From: Erysipelothrix sp. HDW6C | GTDB taxonomy: Bacteria; Bacillota_I; Bacilli_A; Erysipelotrichales; Erysipelotrichaceae | Assembly: GCF_011299615.1 (NCBI RefSeq) | Contig: NZ_CP049861.1 | Span: 1,488,001 to 1,552,000, forward strand | Direction: 5' to 3' | Length of the DNA stretch: 64,000 nt | Part shown: piece by piece, positions 15,988-25,985 of the stretch | Position numbering within the stretch: the first letter of the stretch is position 1 | How the letters are laid out: each line of letters opens with the position of its first letter | Position numbers and translations under genes: made by a program | The notes under the pieces: generated by a model | Database searches by the model: none | What the model saw: the letters and a program-made list of their open reading frames with translations, nothing else | What the model was told of the DNA's origin: nothing

Positions 15988-16332
15988 CTATTCGTCGTCT
16001 TTTTTAATTTTCTCTAACAAAGTTGCAATGTGATTTCCATATTCAATCGACTCATCGAGCTTAAAGATAAGCTCGGGAGTACGTCGGATGGATAACGCTT
16101 TGCTAACTTCACTGCGTAGGATTCCCTTGGCACGGTTTAATGCTTCCATACCAGGAACTTTATTCTTTTCTTCCAAGAAACTTACATAGATGGTTGCGAA
16201 TGAAAAGTCATTCGTGACTTCAACATCCGTAACACTTACAAATGAAAGGCTTGGATCATTCAAGCGATTCAGAATAATGGGTGCGAGTTCTCGCTTGATA
16301 ATGGACTCGACACGTTCTTTTTTAACTGTCAT
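15988..16332 (-). CDS. rbfA: Ribosome-binding factor A
   Basis: Cold-adaptation factor that binds the 30S precursor near helix 1 of 16S rRNA; 114 residues, a single KH-like domain. Recognisable family strings are RVESIIKRELAPII at the start, DPSLSFVSVTDVEVTNDFSFA in the middle and RRTPELIFKLDESIEYGNHI near the end. ATG 16332 is chosen because GGTGGT lies eight bases before it; a GTG at 16344 lies within that site. Last gene of the operon, 20 bases after infB and followed by a strong terminator. truB, which often follows, is absent. Confidence 0.95.
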   Translation of the reverse strand: MTVKKERVESIIKRELAPIILNRLNDPSLSFVSVTDVEVTNDFSFATIYVSFLEEKNKVPGMEALNRAKGILRSEVSKALSIRRTPELIFKLDESIEYGNHIATLLEKIKKDDE

Positions 16333-16352
16333 AGTTACTACCACCGTTTCTA

Positions 16353-18209
16353 TTATTTAGGTTCTACTTGGATTTCTCCATATGATTCAATAACATCGCC
16401 AACTTTTAAGTCGTTGAAGTTTTCGATTGTGATACCACAATCATACCCTTGGGCAACTTCTTTTGCATCATTTTGGAAACGTTTTAGACTTGCCATCTTA
16501 CCTTCGTAGATAACCACGCCATCACGCATTAAACGAATGCCTGACTCTTTGACCATTTTACCATCCGTAACCATACATCCGGCAATTGTACCGACTTTGG
16601 ATACTTTATAGATTTCGCGTACTTCTGCTTGTCCATGAATGACTTCTTCAAAGACTGGAGCTAACATACCCTTCATCGCTGCTTCCATTGCTTCAACAGC
16701 TTTATAGATGATATTGTAAAGGCGAATTTCGATTCCTTCGTCTTCAGCTTTCTTGCGAATTGCTGCAGTTGGTCGAATGTTGAATCCAATAATGATTGCA
16801 TTTGATGCTGAAGCAAGCATGATGTCATTCTCTGTAATACCGCCAACTGTTGAGCGAATAACTTTAACACTAACTTCTTTACCATCACCAACTTCAAGAC
16901 GCTCTAGAGCCGCTTTAACAGCTTCTGCTGAACCTTGAACATCGGCTTTCAAAATAACATTAATGTCTTTGATTACACCGTCTTCGATTTGTTGTGATAG
17001 ATCATCAAGGCTAAGTGCGCTTGATTGATTGCGGTCAAGTTCTACACGTGCAACATTTCGTTTTTGCGCAACTGCACGAGATTTTTTCTCATCATCAAAG
17101 GCTTTGAATAAATCACCAGCAATTGGAACTTCATTAAGACCGATAATCTCAACAGGCATTGATGGGTATGCTTCAGTTAACTCAGCACCACGGTTGTCAA
17201 CCATTTTACGAACACGTCCGTAAGTTGTACCGACAACGAGTGGATCACCTTGTTTAAGTGTTCCTTTTTGAACTAAGAGCGTTGCAACTGGACCTCTACT
17301 CTTATCGAGTTTCGCTTCAATCACAGTACCAAATGCTAAACGATTTGGATTTGCTTTTAATTCTTCAAGTTCTGTTGCAACAAGAATGGTATCCAATAAG
17401 TCTTGAATTCCTTCACCAGTTTTCGCGGAAATTTTTGCAAAAACGGTTTCTCCGCCCCACTCTTCAGGCGTAACACCCAAATCCGTGAACTCAGAGTAAA
17501 TACGTTCAATATTTTGTTCAGGTTTATCAATCTTGTTGATAGCAACGATTAATGGTGCATTGGCAGCCTTTGCGTGATCAACTGCTTCACGAGTTTGGGG
17601 CATGACACCATCATCTGCAGCAACAACAACGATTACAATATCCGTAACACTCGCACCACGTGCACGCATTGCTGTAAATGCCTCGTGACCCGGTGTATCT
17701 AAGAATGTAATTTTTTTACCTTTATGTGTAATTTGGTAGGCACCAATATGTTGTGTAATACCTCCAAATTCACCATCAACAACTTGTGCATTACGAATTG
17801 TATCAAGTGTTGTCGTTTTACCATGGTCAACGTGTCCCATAATGGTAACGATTGGTGGACGCTCTTGTAACATTGAAGGATCATCTTCAATACTATCTTC
17901 GAGTGTTAATTCATCAACAGGTTCCACTTTTGTGGGTGTTGCTTCGTATTCCATTGCAATAAGTTCAACAGTTTCATCATCCAATGATGTGTTAATGGTA
18001 ACCATTGTTCCCATCATAAAGAGTAATTTGATAATATCTGCTGGACTCTTATTGATTGCTTCTGAAAGATCTTTTACAGTAACTCCTTCAACATAGTCAA
18101 ACTCCTTTACAACAATATCTTTGGGTTTGAATGTTTCTTGGGGTGCGGGACGTTTACCGCGGTTTTTGTTATTTCTGTTATTATTACGAGTTGGTTTTTT
18201 CTTACTCAC
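16353..18209 (-). CDS. infB: Translation initiation factor IF-2
   Basis: GTPase that brings initiator tRNA to the 30S subunit. Order: a short basic Asn/Arg-rich N-terminus (1-30), the IF2-N fold (about 35-90), then the G domain with GHVDHGKT (about 125), DTPGH and NKID, followed by domains II to IV. At 618 residues it lacks the long N-terminal extension of many IF-2 proteins, as in other reduced Firmicutes. The start is GTG at 18209, with GAGGTGACG upstream. It sits 20 bases downstream of ylxQ in the nusA operon. Confidence 0.97.
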   Translation of the reverse strand: MSKKKPTRNNNRNNKNRGKRPAPQETFKPKDIVVKEFDYVEGVTVKDLSEAINKSPADIIKLLFMMGTMVTINTSLDDETVELIAMEYEATPTKVEPVDELTLEDSIEDDPSMLQERPPIVTIMGHVDHGKTTTLDTIRNAQVVDGEFGGITQHIGAYQITHKGKKITFLDTPGHEAFTAMRARGASVTDIVIVVVAADDGVMPQTREAVDHAKAANAPLIVAINKIDKPEQNIERIYSEFTDLGVTPEEWGGETVFAKISAKTGEGIQDLLDTILVATELEELKANPNRLAFGTVIEAKLDKSRGPVATLLVQKGTLKQGDPLVVGTTYGRVRKMVDNRGAELTEAYPSMPVEIIGLNEVPIAGDLFKAFDDEKKSRAVAQKRNVARVELDRNQSSALSLDDLSQQIEDGVIKDINVILKADVQGSAEAVKAALERLEVGDGKEVSVKVIRSTVGGITENDIMLASASNAIIIGFNIRPTAAIRKKAEDEGIEIRLYNIIYKAVEAMEAAMKGMLAPVFEEVIHGQAEVREIYKVSKVGTIAGCMVTDGKMVKESGIRLMRDGVVIYEGKMASLKRFQNDAKEVAQGYDCGITIENFNDLKVGDVIESYGEIQVEPK

Positions 18210-18229
18210 TTATACGTCACCTCTTTTTT

Positions 18230-18529
18230 CTATAAGTTCGTTTTCAAGAGTTTAGCCAAACCTGCGTCCGTGATGCCAATAGCAACACGATTCACCATAC
18301 CAATCGCCCATGAGATTTCATCTTTTGTGAAACCTTCAATGACGTCAACATGTGATGTTTGACTTTTATCCTTGATCTGCTTCCGTGTTCGGTCTGAAGC
18401 GTCATCTGCAAGAATCACCAGTTTTACACTGTGATTGCGTACTGCAGGCAACAATTCATCACCGTAGACTAACTTTCCGGCACGTTTGCAGAGTCCCAAA
18501 CCGTTTAGGAACTTTTCTTTATTTAACAT
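18230..18529 (-). CDS. ylxQ: L7Ae-family RNA-binding protein YlxQ
   Basis: 99-residue K-turn-binding type protein (L7Ae/L30e/S12e/Gadd45). The string GLCKRAGKLVYGDELLPAVRN and LVILADDASDRTRKQI are typical. The gene overlaps ylxR by 11 bases. Function in the nusA operon of Firmicutes is not well defined; RNA binding is inferred from fold. Confidence 0.9.
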   Translation of the reverse strand: MLNKEKFLNGLGLCKRAGKLVYGDELLPAVRNHSVKLVILADDASDRTRKQIKDKSQTSHVDVIEGFTKDEISWAIGMVNRVAIGITDAGLAKLLKTNL

Positions 18530-18773
18530 AGTGCATCAATTCCGTAAAGATTTCTTCAGGAACCTTTACTTTTAGCGCACGATCCAAGGCACGTGTCTTT
18601 TGCGCCTTTTCGACAGTCTCACTCAGACGTGATATATAAGCACCACGTCCATTCTTTCGACCCGTTTCATCAATTTCAACATTACCTTCAGGTGTTAAAA
18701 CAATACGAAGTAATTCCTGTTTCGGGAATTGTTCTTGTGTTACAACACACTTACGCATGGGTATTTTTCTCAT
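18519..18773 (-). CDS. ylxR: YlxR/RnpM RNA-binding protein
   Basis: 84-residue member of the YlxR family, reported in B. subtilis to bind and modulate RNase P RNA (renamed RnpM). PMRKCVVTQEQFPKQELLRIV and GRGAYISR are the family signature. ATG 18773 has GGAGG upstream, 14 bases after nusA. Confidence 0.93.
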   Translation of the reverse strand: MRKIPMRKCVVTQEQFPKQELLRIVLTPEGNVEIDETGRKNGRGAYISRLSETVEKAQKTRALDRALKVKVPEEIFTELMHYVK

Positions 18774-18786
18774 CGTTTACCTCCAA

Positions 18787-20385
18787 CTATTCTTGGTCGT
18801 AGTAATCGTCGAATTCATCGAAATCAATTTCTTCTTCATACCATGAATTTTCTTCAGCTTTCGCTTTTGCTTGAATTTCTTCAAGTTCTTCCGGAGTATA
18901 TTCTGGAACAATTTCGTATTCCATTTCACGGAGAAGTTCTGCAGTATTGACTGGTTTCTCTTCTTCCTTGTCTTTGTCACGCTTGTTATAGCGACGTTTA
19001 CCGGATTGCTCTTCTTGTTGACGTGAGGCTGTTGCAAGTTGTTCAAATTTCGAGACATATTCTGTACGAGGACGGAAAACATCTTTACGGTCAATCTTAA
19101 CAACTTCTTCTTCAACTGTTTCTGCTTCGACAACTGGCGCTTCTTCAATAATCTCAGCAACTGTTTCTTCGATTACTTCTGGATCCTCAGTGCCTACTTC
19201 TTCAATGACTTCAATGACCTCTTCAACAAGTTCAACAGCATCTGAAGCATCCTCAACAGGAATCGCTACTGGTGCTTTATCCGCAATCTTAGCATTGATT
19301 TCAGCTTGGTATGCTGCCATAAGTGCAACATAATCAATATTTTCAGCATCTGCTTCAGAAACTGATTTGATATCAATTCTTTGTTTTGTAAGACGAACAG
19401 CAAGACGTGCATTCTTACCACGTTTACCGATAGCAAGTGATAATTGTGAATCATCGACAATGACAACAAGACCTTTGTTATCGCCGTTTGGATAAACAGC
19501 AATGACTTCTGCTGGTGCAAGTGAATTATTGACAAGTTCAATCATGTCTTCACTCCACTCAAAGATATCAATCTTCTCGCCTTTTAGTTCTTCAATAATT
19601 GCTTGAACACGTGTTCCACGTGGTCCAATACATGCTCCAATTGGATCAATGTCTGGATCGTGTGAGTAGACTGCAACTTTAGTACGTTCTCCTGCTTCAC
19701 GCGCAATTGCTTTGATTTCAACTTGACCGTCAAAAATCTCAGGAACTTCATTTTCAAAGAGTCGACGCACAAGCATTGCATCCGCACGAGACACTAAAAT
19801 TTGCGCACCTTTTGTGTCTTTATTTACATCTGTAATAACGACCTTTAAGGTTTGACCTTCGCGGTATACTTCACCCTCAATTTGCGCAGCACGTGGCATA
19901 ACAGCCAATGACTTGCCCAGATTAACAACGACAAATTTTTCTTCGACACTTTCAACCATGGCCATAATCATTTCGCCTAGCTGATCAATGTATTCATCGT
20001 AAACACCTTGTTTTTCAGCTTCACGAATTTTTTGTTTGATGACATTTTTCGCAAGTGTTGCTGCAGCACGCCCAAGATCAACAATAGGTTGCTCTACCAT
20101 ATAGTAGTCACCAACTGCAAGACCTTTTGCATTGTCATCCAACTCATTGATACCGACTTCAAGTTCATCATCTTGAACTTCTTCGACGACAAGGAACTTA
20201 TGGAATAGTTTCATTTCTGCACTATTCTCATCGATAATGACATCTACAAGTGCATCAGGAACGCCTATCTGACGGCGATACGCTTTCACTAATGAGTCTT
20301 GTAATGCATCAATAATTATTTCTTTTGAAATATTGCGATTGTCTTCGATTTCTTGCATCGCTAATATGACATTTTTTACGTTCAT
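18787..20385 (-). CDS. nusA: Transcription factor NusA with long acidic C-terminal tail
   Basis: Elongation, pausing and termination factor bound to RNA polymerase. The N-terminal polymerase-binding domain (1-130), S1 domain (about 135-200) and two KH domains (about 200-350; GPRGTRVQAIIEEL and IGKRGKNARLA) are clear. Firmicutes NusA normally ends near residue 370-380; here about 160 more residues follow, beginning with a Glu/Val-rich stretch (380-425), then a basic patch (KRRYNKRDKDKEEE) and a very acidic end (EEIDFDEFDDYYDQE). The tail is not a known AR1/AR2 repeat by eye. ATG 20385 with AAGGAG. Second gene of the operon after rimP. Confidence 0.95.
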   Translation of the reverse strand: MNVKNVILAMQEIEDNRNISKEIIIDALQDSLVKAYRRQIGVPDALVDVIIDENSAEMKLFHKFLVVEEVQDDELEVGINELDDNAKGLAVGDYYMVEQPIVDLGRAAATLAKNVIKQKIREAEKQGVYDEYIDQLGEMIMAMVESVEEKFVVVNLGKSLAVMPRAAQIEGEVYREGQTLKVVITDVNKDTKGAQILVSRADAMLVRRLFENEVPEIFDGQVEIKAIAREAGERTKVAVYSHDPDIDPIGACIGPRGTRVQAIIEELKGEKIDIFEWSEDMIELVNNSLAPAEVIAVYPNGDNKGLVVIVDDSQLSLAIGKRGKNARLAVRLTKQRIDIKSVSEADAENIDYVALMAAYQAEINAKIADKAPVAIPVEDASDAVELVEEVIEVIEEVGTEDPEVIEETVAEIIEEAPVVEAETVEEEVVKIDRKDVFRPRTEYVSKFEQLATASRQQEEQSGKRRYNKRDKDKEEEKPVNTAELLREMEYEIVPEYTPEELEEIQAKAKAEENSWYEEEIDFDEFDDYYDQE

Positions 20386-20398
20386 TACCCAGTTCTCC

Positions 20399-20830
20399 TT
20401 ATACTTTAACTGCGAGACGCAGCATTTTAATGTTTAATCTTTCGATTGTAACTTCTCTTAATGCAGTTTTTTGTCGATAAGACACAACGACTTCATCATC
20501 AGTAACAGCTGTAACTGTACCTTCGACATAGTCTGCGTTCTTAAAGGGGTTTTTAAACTGGATGTATACATATTGATCCACAACACTCTCGTAGTCTTCA
20601 GATTCAATGATGCGTTCTGCTCCAGCCGAACCTACATCAAGACTTATTTCAAAATCAATTGCCTCACCAAAGGCTTCTGCTGCCGTCGCACAGAGATCCA
20701 AATCAACGGGTGCAAAATCTTGTCTTGCAATACTAATATCGAGTAAGTCGTTATTGACACGTTCGATATCGACAATATTCAACCCCATTTCATTGGCGAT
20801 TGGTTGTAAAACTTCTAGATACTTTTCCAT
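20399..20830 (-). CDS. rimP: Ribosome maturation factor RimP
   Basis: 30S assembly factor of 143 residues, first gene of the nusA operon. LQPIANEMGLNIVDIE, the beta strand DISLDVGSAGAER and the C-terminal SH3-like strand pattern (VEGTVTAVTDDEVVVSY) match the family, although the region is divergent. Start at ATG 20830 because AAGGAGTG precedes it; the GTG at 20836 is part of that site. A leader of about 60 bases lies between promoter and ATG and can fold in two exclusive ways. Confidence 0.9.
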   Translation of the reverse strand: MEKYLEVLQPIANEMGLNIVDIERVNNDLLDISIARQDFAPVDLDLCATAAEAFGEAIDFEISLDVGSAGAERIIESEDYESVVDQYVYIQFKNPFKNADYVEGTVTAVTDDEVVVSYRQKTALREVTIERLNIKMLRLAVKV

Positions 20831-20896
20831 ATTCACTCCTTAAGACAATATATAAGGAGTGGCGTGACCACTCCTCTTGCTTCAAAGTATACATAC
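20831..20896 (-). promoter_or_regulatory. rimP-nusA leader with two competing hairpins
   Basis: Read as RNA, GAGGAGUGG (from 20876) pairs with CCACUCCUU (20874-20866 region) in a hairpin. The same CACUCCUU is also perfectly complementary to AAGGAGUG, the rimP ribosome-binding site. The two helices exclude each other: one frees, the other hides the ribosome site. This is direct complementarity; regulation by it is inference. Confidence 0.5.
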
Positions 20897-20925
20897 ATTA
20901 TAGTACAGTTCGTGTCTTAATGCAA
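20897..20925 (-). promoter_or_regulatory. Promoter of the rimP-nusA-infB operon
   Basis: TTGCAT (20925-20920), exactly 17 bases, TATAAT (20902-20897) on the minus strand. Confidence 0.8.
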
Positions 20926-20996
20926 ATCTGTTGGACACTATTTTATGCCCTTATTTACGACATATAGTGGATTAAAAGGGTGATAAATGTGAGCCC

Positions 20997-23900
20997 TTAG
21001 AACAAACTCATTTGATTGCTTTCTTGTAGATGTGATGTAACGCCTAACTCGTCAAGTTTTTTGACAGTTGTGGATGAAATTCCACCCCGTGTCATCAAGT
21101 CTTTTTTAGAGATAAACATACGTTCTTGACGTGCTTCGATTATTTGTTTCGCGACGTTAACACCCAATCCATCTAAAACTGTGAATGGTGGTAAAATTGC
21201 TTGATCATCACGAGGGTCAAGTGTGTACTCTGTCGCTTGTGATAATTCCAAATCAATCGGACTGATTGTATAGCCACGGCTCTTGAGTTCAAGTGTTACT
21301 TCAAGTGTATCAATTAAGTTTTTCTCCTTAATCGATACATCACGTGCTGTATTGAAGTCTTTGAGCCTCATGTTGATGTTATTCAAACGTGATTGGATTG
21401 TCTCCATCGATGCTGTTTGTGTCTCAATTTCATGGGCATTAACACGTAATGAAAAGTATGAACAATAGTATGCTCGCGCTTGATGAACTTTAAACCACGC
21501 AACACGAACAGCCATCATTACATATGCAACAGCATGGGCTTTCGGGAACATGTATTTAATTTTCAGGCAGGAATCAATGTACCACTGCGGCACCTTATTA
21601 TCATGCATTGCCTGAATCCATTCATCTTTAAGCCCCTTCCCTTTACGAACACTCTCCATAATATCAAACGAAAGCTTCGCAGGAAGTCCAGCATGCATCA
21701 GGTAAACCATGATATCATCCCGACATCCAATGACGTCTTCGAGGGTCATTCCACCGTTTTTAATCAAGTCTTCCGCATTCGTACGCCAAACATCGGTTCC
21801 ATGTGATAATCCAGAAATGCGGACAAGGTCGGAAAACTTATCCGGTTTTGTTGCTTCCAACATTCCACGGACAAAGGGCGTTCCAAACTCTGGTAAACCC
21901 AATCCGCCAGTAATTTCATGATAGTTTCTCTCATCAACTTTTAAAGCTTCGGTACGATTGAAAAGTGACAGTGTTTCTGGGTCATTCATCGGCACTGTTT
22001 TCGCATCTATCCCGGTGAGTTTCTCTAAAAGTTTCATCGCAGTTGGATCTACGTGACCCAGAATATCCAGTTTAAGCACATTATCATCAATATCATGGAA
22101 TTCAAAGTGAGTCGTAAACCACGACGATTCTTTATTATTCGCTGGATACTGAATTGGCGTAAAGTCATGGACATCCATATAGTCGGGAACAACAATAATT
22201 CCACCAGGGTGTTGTCCAGTCGTACGTTTAACCCCTTCAGCCCCATACGATAAATAGGTATTCCATGCATTGCTCGACTCCGCAAGATTCATGCTCTCTT
22301 GATAACCCTTTACATAACCATAGGCTGTTTTTTGAGCAACCGTTGAAATGGTACCAGCACGGTATACATAAGCATCACCAAATATCTCTTTGGTGAAATT
22401 GTGTGCATGCTCTTGATAGTCACCCGAGAAGTTCAAGTCAATATCGGGAACCTTATCCCCTTCAAATCCAAGGAAGGTTTCAAATGGAATATCTTGCCCA
22501 TCACCAATCATGACTTCACCACATTCGGGACATGTTTTCGCTTCCAAGTCAAAACCACTTGAAACACGACCGTCATCGAAGAATTCACTATGGTGGCACT
22601 TCAAGCACACATAATGAGGCGCTAATGGATTAACCTCGGTAATTTCGGCCATGGTTGCAACCAAGGATGAACCAACAGAACCCCGCGAGCCCACCAGGTA
22701 CCCATCATCAAGGGATCGCTTAACCATAAGGTGCGAAATATAATAAATAACACCATAACCATTTCCGATAATTGAATTCAATTCACGTTCAATACGTGCA
22801 GATACAATTTCAGGAAGGGGTTCGCCATAACGGGCAACCGCATTCTTATTAACAATTTCTCTTAAAAGCTCATCTGAATTTTCAAGTTTGGGTGTAAACA
22901 AATCGTTCTGTTTTGGTGAAATGTCTTCAATTTGTTCAAGCATGGCCACAGGATTCTCAACGACATATTTATATGCCTCACGATCTCCAAGCCAAGCAAA
23001 CTCGTGTAGCATTTCTTCAGTTGAACGAAAATGTGCATTGGGTGCCACGAAGTTCAGGCGATCTTGTTCGTTATACATAAACAAGGGATGGCGCGATCCA
23101 CCAATTCCTTGAGAATGAATGTAGACATCACGAATGACCTTTTCGCGTGGGTGGTTATAATGTGCATTCCCCACAGCGAGGACTGGTTTGTTAAGGTTTT
23201 GTGCTGTTTTAATAATGCGTTCAAGAATCTCTCGAACACGCTCATCACTCGCAATCACCTTGCGATAAACCAAAGGATGATAGTAATCAAGTGGCATAAT
23301 TTCTACATAATCATAGAATACCATGGCATTTTCAAGGGCAAGTTGGCTCTTGTTCATCGCAATTTCAAAGAGTTCTGAATTTGTACAACCTGCTCCAATT
23401 AATAAGTTTTCACGTCCTTTAGCAAGTTCTGAACGAACAATACGCGGCTCATTCCCTGCTAGATTTTTAGTATGTGAGTGTGATATCAATTGATACAACC
23501 GTTTCAAACCATCTTTATTTTTCGCAATAACATTGACATGAGATCCACGCATCTTAGCATAAGCATTCTCATCACTCAGTGATTGTAAATCATTAACAGT
23601 TTCAAGAACCATGAGCCGCTCATCACGGAGCATTTCTAAGAATACAAGACTCAATACTTCAGCGTCGTAGTCGGCGCGGTGAGCCCCATCTTCGTCATAT
23701 GAAATACGAAGGAGTCGTGCTACAGCACCAAGTCGGTATGAGCGCCTGTTGTCATAGAGTGCACGTGCAAGGTCTAAAGTATCGATAACGGCATTTTCTA
23801 AGGGAGCACGTCCCAGTTTGCGTAATACTTCTTGGAAGAAATCAATATCAAACTGAGCGTTGTGGGCAACAAGTGGATAATCGCCAATGAAAGCAAGAAT

Positions 23901-25262
23901 ATCATCCATAACATTTTCAATTGTCGGTGCATTTCGGACATCGTTGTCAGAGATATTGGTAAGTTCTTGTATGTGTGCACTGATTGAGACAGGTGGTTTG
24001 ATGAAGGTTTGGTAACTATCAACAACCTTTCCTTGTTCGATGCGAACCGCACCAAACTCAATAAGATGATCATAATAGTTAGAGAGTCCTGTCGTCTCAA
24101 AGTCAAAACTAATGTAATTTCCTTGATGCAATGGTTCGCCATGGCCGCGTGTTACAATCTTTAAATCTTCATCGACCATGTTCATTTCAACACCATAACC
24201 AAGCTTAAAGTCATGATCAGGGTATTTTTTACGAAGATTCTTTAACGACCCATAGGCTTTGGGAAAAGATTGCACGGCAGTATGGTCCGTGATAATCATT
24301 CCAGGATGTCCCCATTCAAAAGCCTGTGCCATATATTCAGATGCATCAGAGATACCATCCATCTCTGAGAATTTGGTATGCAAGTGAAATTCGACACGCT
24401 TTGAATCAGCTGAGTCGTATCGTTTAAAAATATCGCCAATTTCTTCATAGCGATCCATTTTAAATACATAGTCTTTCTCAAAGCGTGGTTCAAAGATGTA
24501 GTTACCATATGCACGAATACAAATACCTTGCTTCAAAATTTCATCCTCAGTTTTCGCAAAATCCGTGATGACAACCGCAGCTTCACCATCAGAAATAAAG
24601 TATTTAACAATAAAGTTACCGGTACGTGTTTCACGAACCTCAACTTCAAAAACTTGACCTGCAATGGAAATCCCATGGGCTTCATCTTTAAGAATATCCA
24701 TCGGTACAGGATTGTAATCCTTACCGCCTCGACGGGGTTGACGTGACACAGATTTGCGTTCGATATTCTCACTTTTAGGAAGTGCTGGCATGACGACGAT
24801 ATCTTTCTCTGGCTCATCAACCATAACTTCCGTAATAACATCACACTTCAATCCAAATTGTTTAAGACCTTCAATTAAATCACCAGCATAACGGGCAGCA
24901 TCTTGGCGGTGTCCTTCATCTTGGCACATGATTGTGATATCAGTTGCCGTAAACTGACAGTTTGCTTCCTTAATTGGGGTCAAATGACGGGTGTTGGCAA
25001 CATAACCAACATATTGATTCATATCCAAGACACTTAAAGAAGATGCCTCGGTATGCACCGTTACTCTTGCCTTAGTCTTTGTATGTTTCTGAATATTCTT
25101 TACAAAGTCCTTGTATACAGCAAAAGGTAACGCACTGGTTACCGAAATTTCTACTTCAAGTTCTTTCATGGTTGCATTGTATTGTACTGAGATGACACTT
25201 GCATCTGTAAAATGATTGCGATAGTTTTTGTTGTTATTAATCTTGTCTAATAAATCGTGCAC
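20997..25262 (-). CDS. polC: DNA polymerase III alpha subunit PolC (Gram-positive type)
   Basis: Replicative polymerase of 1421 residues with built-in proofreading. Order: N-terminal OB region (about 200-290), PHP domain split by the exonuclease (HLHTKFSEMDG; SFDFETTGL at about 400 for the 3'-5' exonuclease), polymerase core with PDIDLNFSGDYQ, the zinc finger (CLKCHHSEF...CPECGEVM) and C-terminal helix-hairpin-helix. This architecture is specific to low-GC Gram-positives. Start is GTG at 25262 with GGAGAGAG upstream. A second, DnaE-type polymerase is encoded at 46649-49690, as expected for Bacillota. It lies 14 bases after rnc; a new promoter downstream serves rimP. Confidence 0.97.
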   Translation of the reverse strand: MHDLLDKINNNKNYRNHFTDASVISVQYNATMKELEVEISVTSALPFAVYKDFVKNIQKHTKTKARVTVHTEASSLSVLDMNQYVGYVANTRHLTPIKEANCQFTATDITIMCQDEGHRQDAARYAGDLIEGLKQFGLKCDVITEVMVDEPEKDIVVMPALPKSENIERKSVSRQPRRGGKDYNPVPMDILKDEAHGISIAGQVFEVEVRETRTGNFIVKYFISDGEAAVVITDFAKTEDEILKQGICIRAYGNYIFEPRFEKDYVFKMDRYEEIGDIFKRYDSADSKRVEFHLHTKFSEMDGISDASEYMAQAFEWGHPGMIITDHTAVQSFPKAYGSLKNLRKKYPDHDFKLGYGVEMNMVDEDLKIVTRGHGEPLHQGNYISFDFETTGLSNYYDHLIEFGAVRIEQGKVVDSYQTFIKPPVSISAHIQELTNISDNDVRNAPTIENVMDDILAFIGDYPLVAHNAQFDIDFFQEVLRKLGRAPLENAVIDTLDLARALYDNRRSYRLGAVARLLRISYDEDGAHRADYDAEVLSLVFLEMLRDERLMVLETVNDLQSLSDENAYAKMRGSHVNVIAKNKDGLKRLYQLISHSHTKNLAGNEPRIVRSELAKGRENLLIGAGCTNSELFEIAMNKSQLALENAMVFYDYVEIMPLDYYHPLVYRKVIASDERVREILERIIKTAQNLNKPVLAVGNAHYNHPREKVIRDVYIHSQGIGGSRHPLFMYNEQDRLNFVAPNAHFRSTEEMLHEFAWLGDREAYKYVVENPVAMLEQIEDISPKQNDLFTPKLENSDELLREIVNKNAVARYGEPLPEIVSARIERELNSIIGNGYGVIYYISHLMVKRSLDDGYLVGSRGSVGSSLVATMAEITEVNPLAPHYVCLKCHHSEFFDDGRVSSGFDLEAKTCPECGEVMIGDGQDIPFETFLGFEGDKVPDIDLNFSGDYQEHAHNFTKEIFGDAYVYRAGTISTVAQKTAYGYVKGYQESMNLAESSNAWNTYLSYGAEGVKRTTGQHPGGIIVVPDYMDVHDFTPIQYPANNKESSWFTTHFEFHDIDDNVLKLDILGHVDPTAMKLLEKLTGIDAKTVPMNDPETLSLFNRTEALKVDERNYHEITGGLGLPEFGTPFVRGMLEATKPDKFSDLVRISGLSHGTDVWRTNAEDLIKNGGMTLEDVIGCRDDIMVYLMHAGLPAKLSFDIMESVRKGKGLKDEWIQAMHDNKVPQWYIDSCLKIKYMFPKAHAVAYVMMAVRVAWFKVHQARAYYCSYFSLRVNAHEIETQTASMETIQSRLNNINMRLKDFNTARDVSIKEKNLIDTLEVTLELKSRGYTISPIDLELSQATEYTLDPRDDQAILPPFTVLDGLGVNVAKQIIEARQERMFISKKDLMTRGGISSTTVKKLDELGVTSHLQESNQMSLF

Positions 25263-25276
25263 GTATCTCTCTCCTT

Positions 25277-25957
25277 TTATTTAACGAGTTTTTGGAAGGC
25301 ATCCTTGGCAGCATTCTGTTCTGCCTTCTTTTTACTCAATCCATGTCCCGAACCAAAAATCAGTTCGTCCAATTTGACAACAACCTCAAACTCCGGTGCA
25401 TTGGAAGGCCCTGTTACACTCACAACTTCGTACGTAACCGATTTGCGAGAATCAGCTTGAATAAATTCTTGTAGTTTTGTCTTATAATCTGTAATACTTA
25501 AAGATTCCAGGTTACTGTAAGATTCTTTAAGTACGACATCAAGAATTGTATTGACACTGTCCATGCCACTATCCAGATAAACTGCACCGATAAAGCTCTC
25601 AAAGAGGTCGGCAATAATTGATGGTCGTGTGCGACCACCATTGCGCTCTTCTCCAGTTCCAAGTAAAAGGGCTTCATTCAGTTTAAGTTTCAAACTGTAT
25701 CCAGCCAATGCTTCTTCGCAAACAAGTTTCGCGCGATACAGCGTCATATCCCCTTCACTGAGTGTTTCATGATGCTTAAAAAGACGCTCTGAAACGCAGA
25801 TTTGCAACACTGCATCACCCATGAATTCCAAGCGTTCATTGTCTTCAATTTTACGCTCCGACTCATTCACATAGGATGAATGTACGAAGGCATTTGTAAT
25901 TAAATCTTTATTATTATATGGGATTCCAAGTGAATCCATTATTTCCCATTGTGTCAT
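25277..25957 (-). CDS. rnc: Ribonuclease III
   Basis: Double-strand-specific endoribonuclease, 226 residues. The catalytic signature NERLEFMGDAVLQ (about 40-52) with the second acidic site DLFESFIGAVYLD (about 117-129), and a C-terminal dsRNA-binding domain from about 155 ending KKKAEQNAAKDAF. Start at ATG 25957; the GTG at 25966 overlaps the AAGGTG ribosome site. In Firmicutes rnc usually precedes smc and ftsY; here smc-ftsY lie 30 kb away and rnc sits between recG and polC. Confidence 0.95.
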   Translation of the reverse strand: MTQWEIMDSLGIPYNNKDLITNAFVHSSYVNESERKIEDNERLEFMGDAVLQICVSERLFKHHETLSEGDMTLYRAKLVCEEALAGYSLKLKLNEALLLGTGEERNGGRTRPSIIADLFESFIGAVYLDSGMDSVNTILDVVLKESYSNLESLSITDYKTKLQEFIQADSRKSVTYEVVSVTGPSNAPEFEVVVKLDELIFGSGHGLSKKKAEQNAAKDAFQKLVK

Positions 25958-25985
25958 TGTTATCACCTTATCTCATTATACAGTA

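Noticed and set aside
18777-19160. Minus-strand open frame of 127 codons rich in Lys and Leu
   Set aside because: It is a shifted frame through the repetitive Glu-rich codons of the nusA tail; the NusA frame is continuous.
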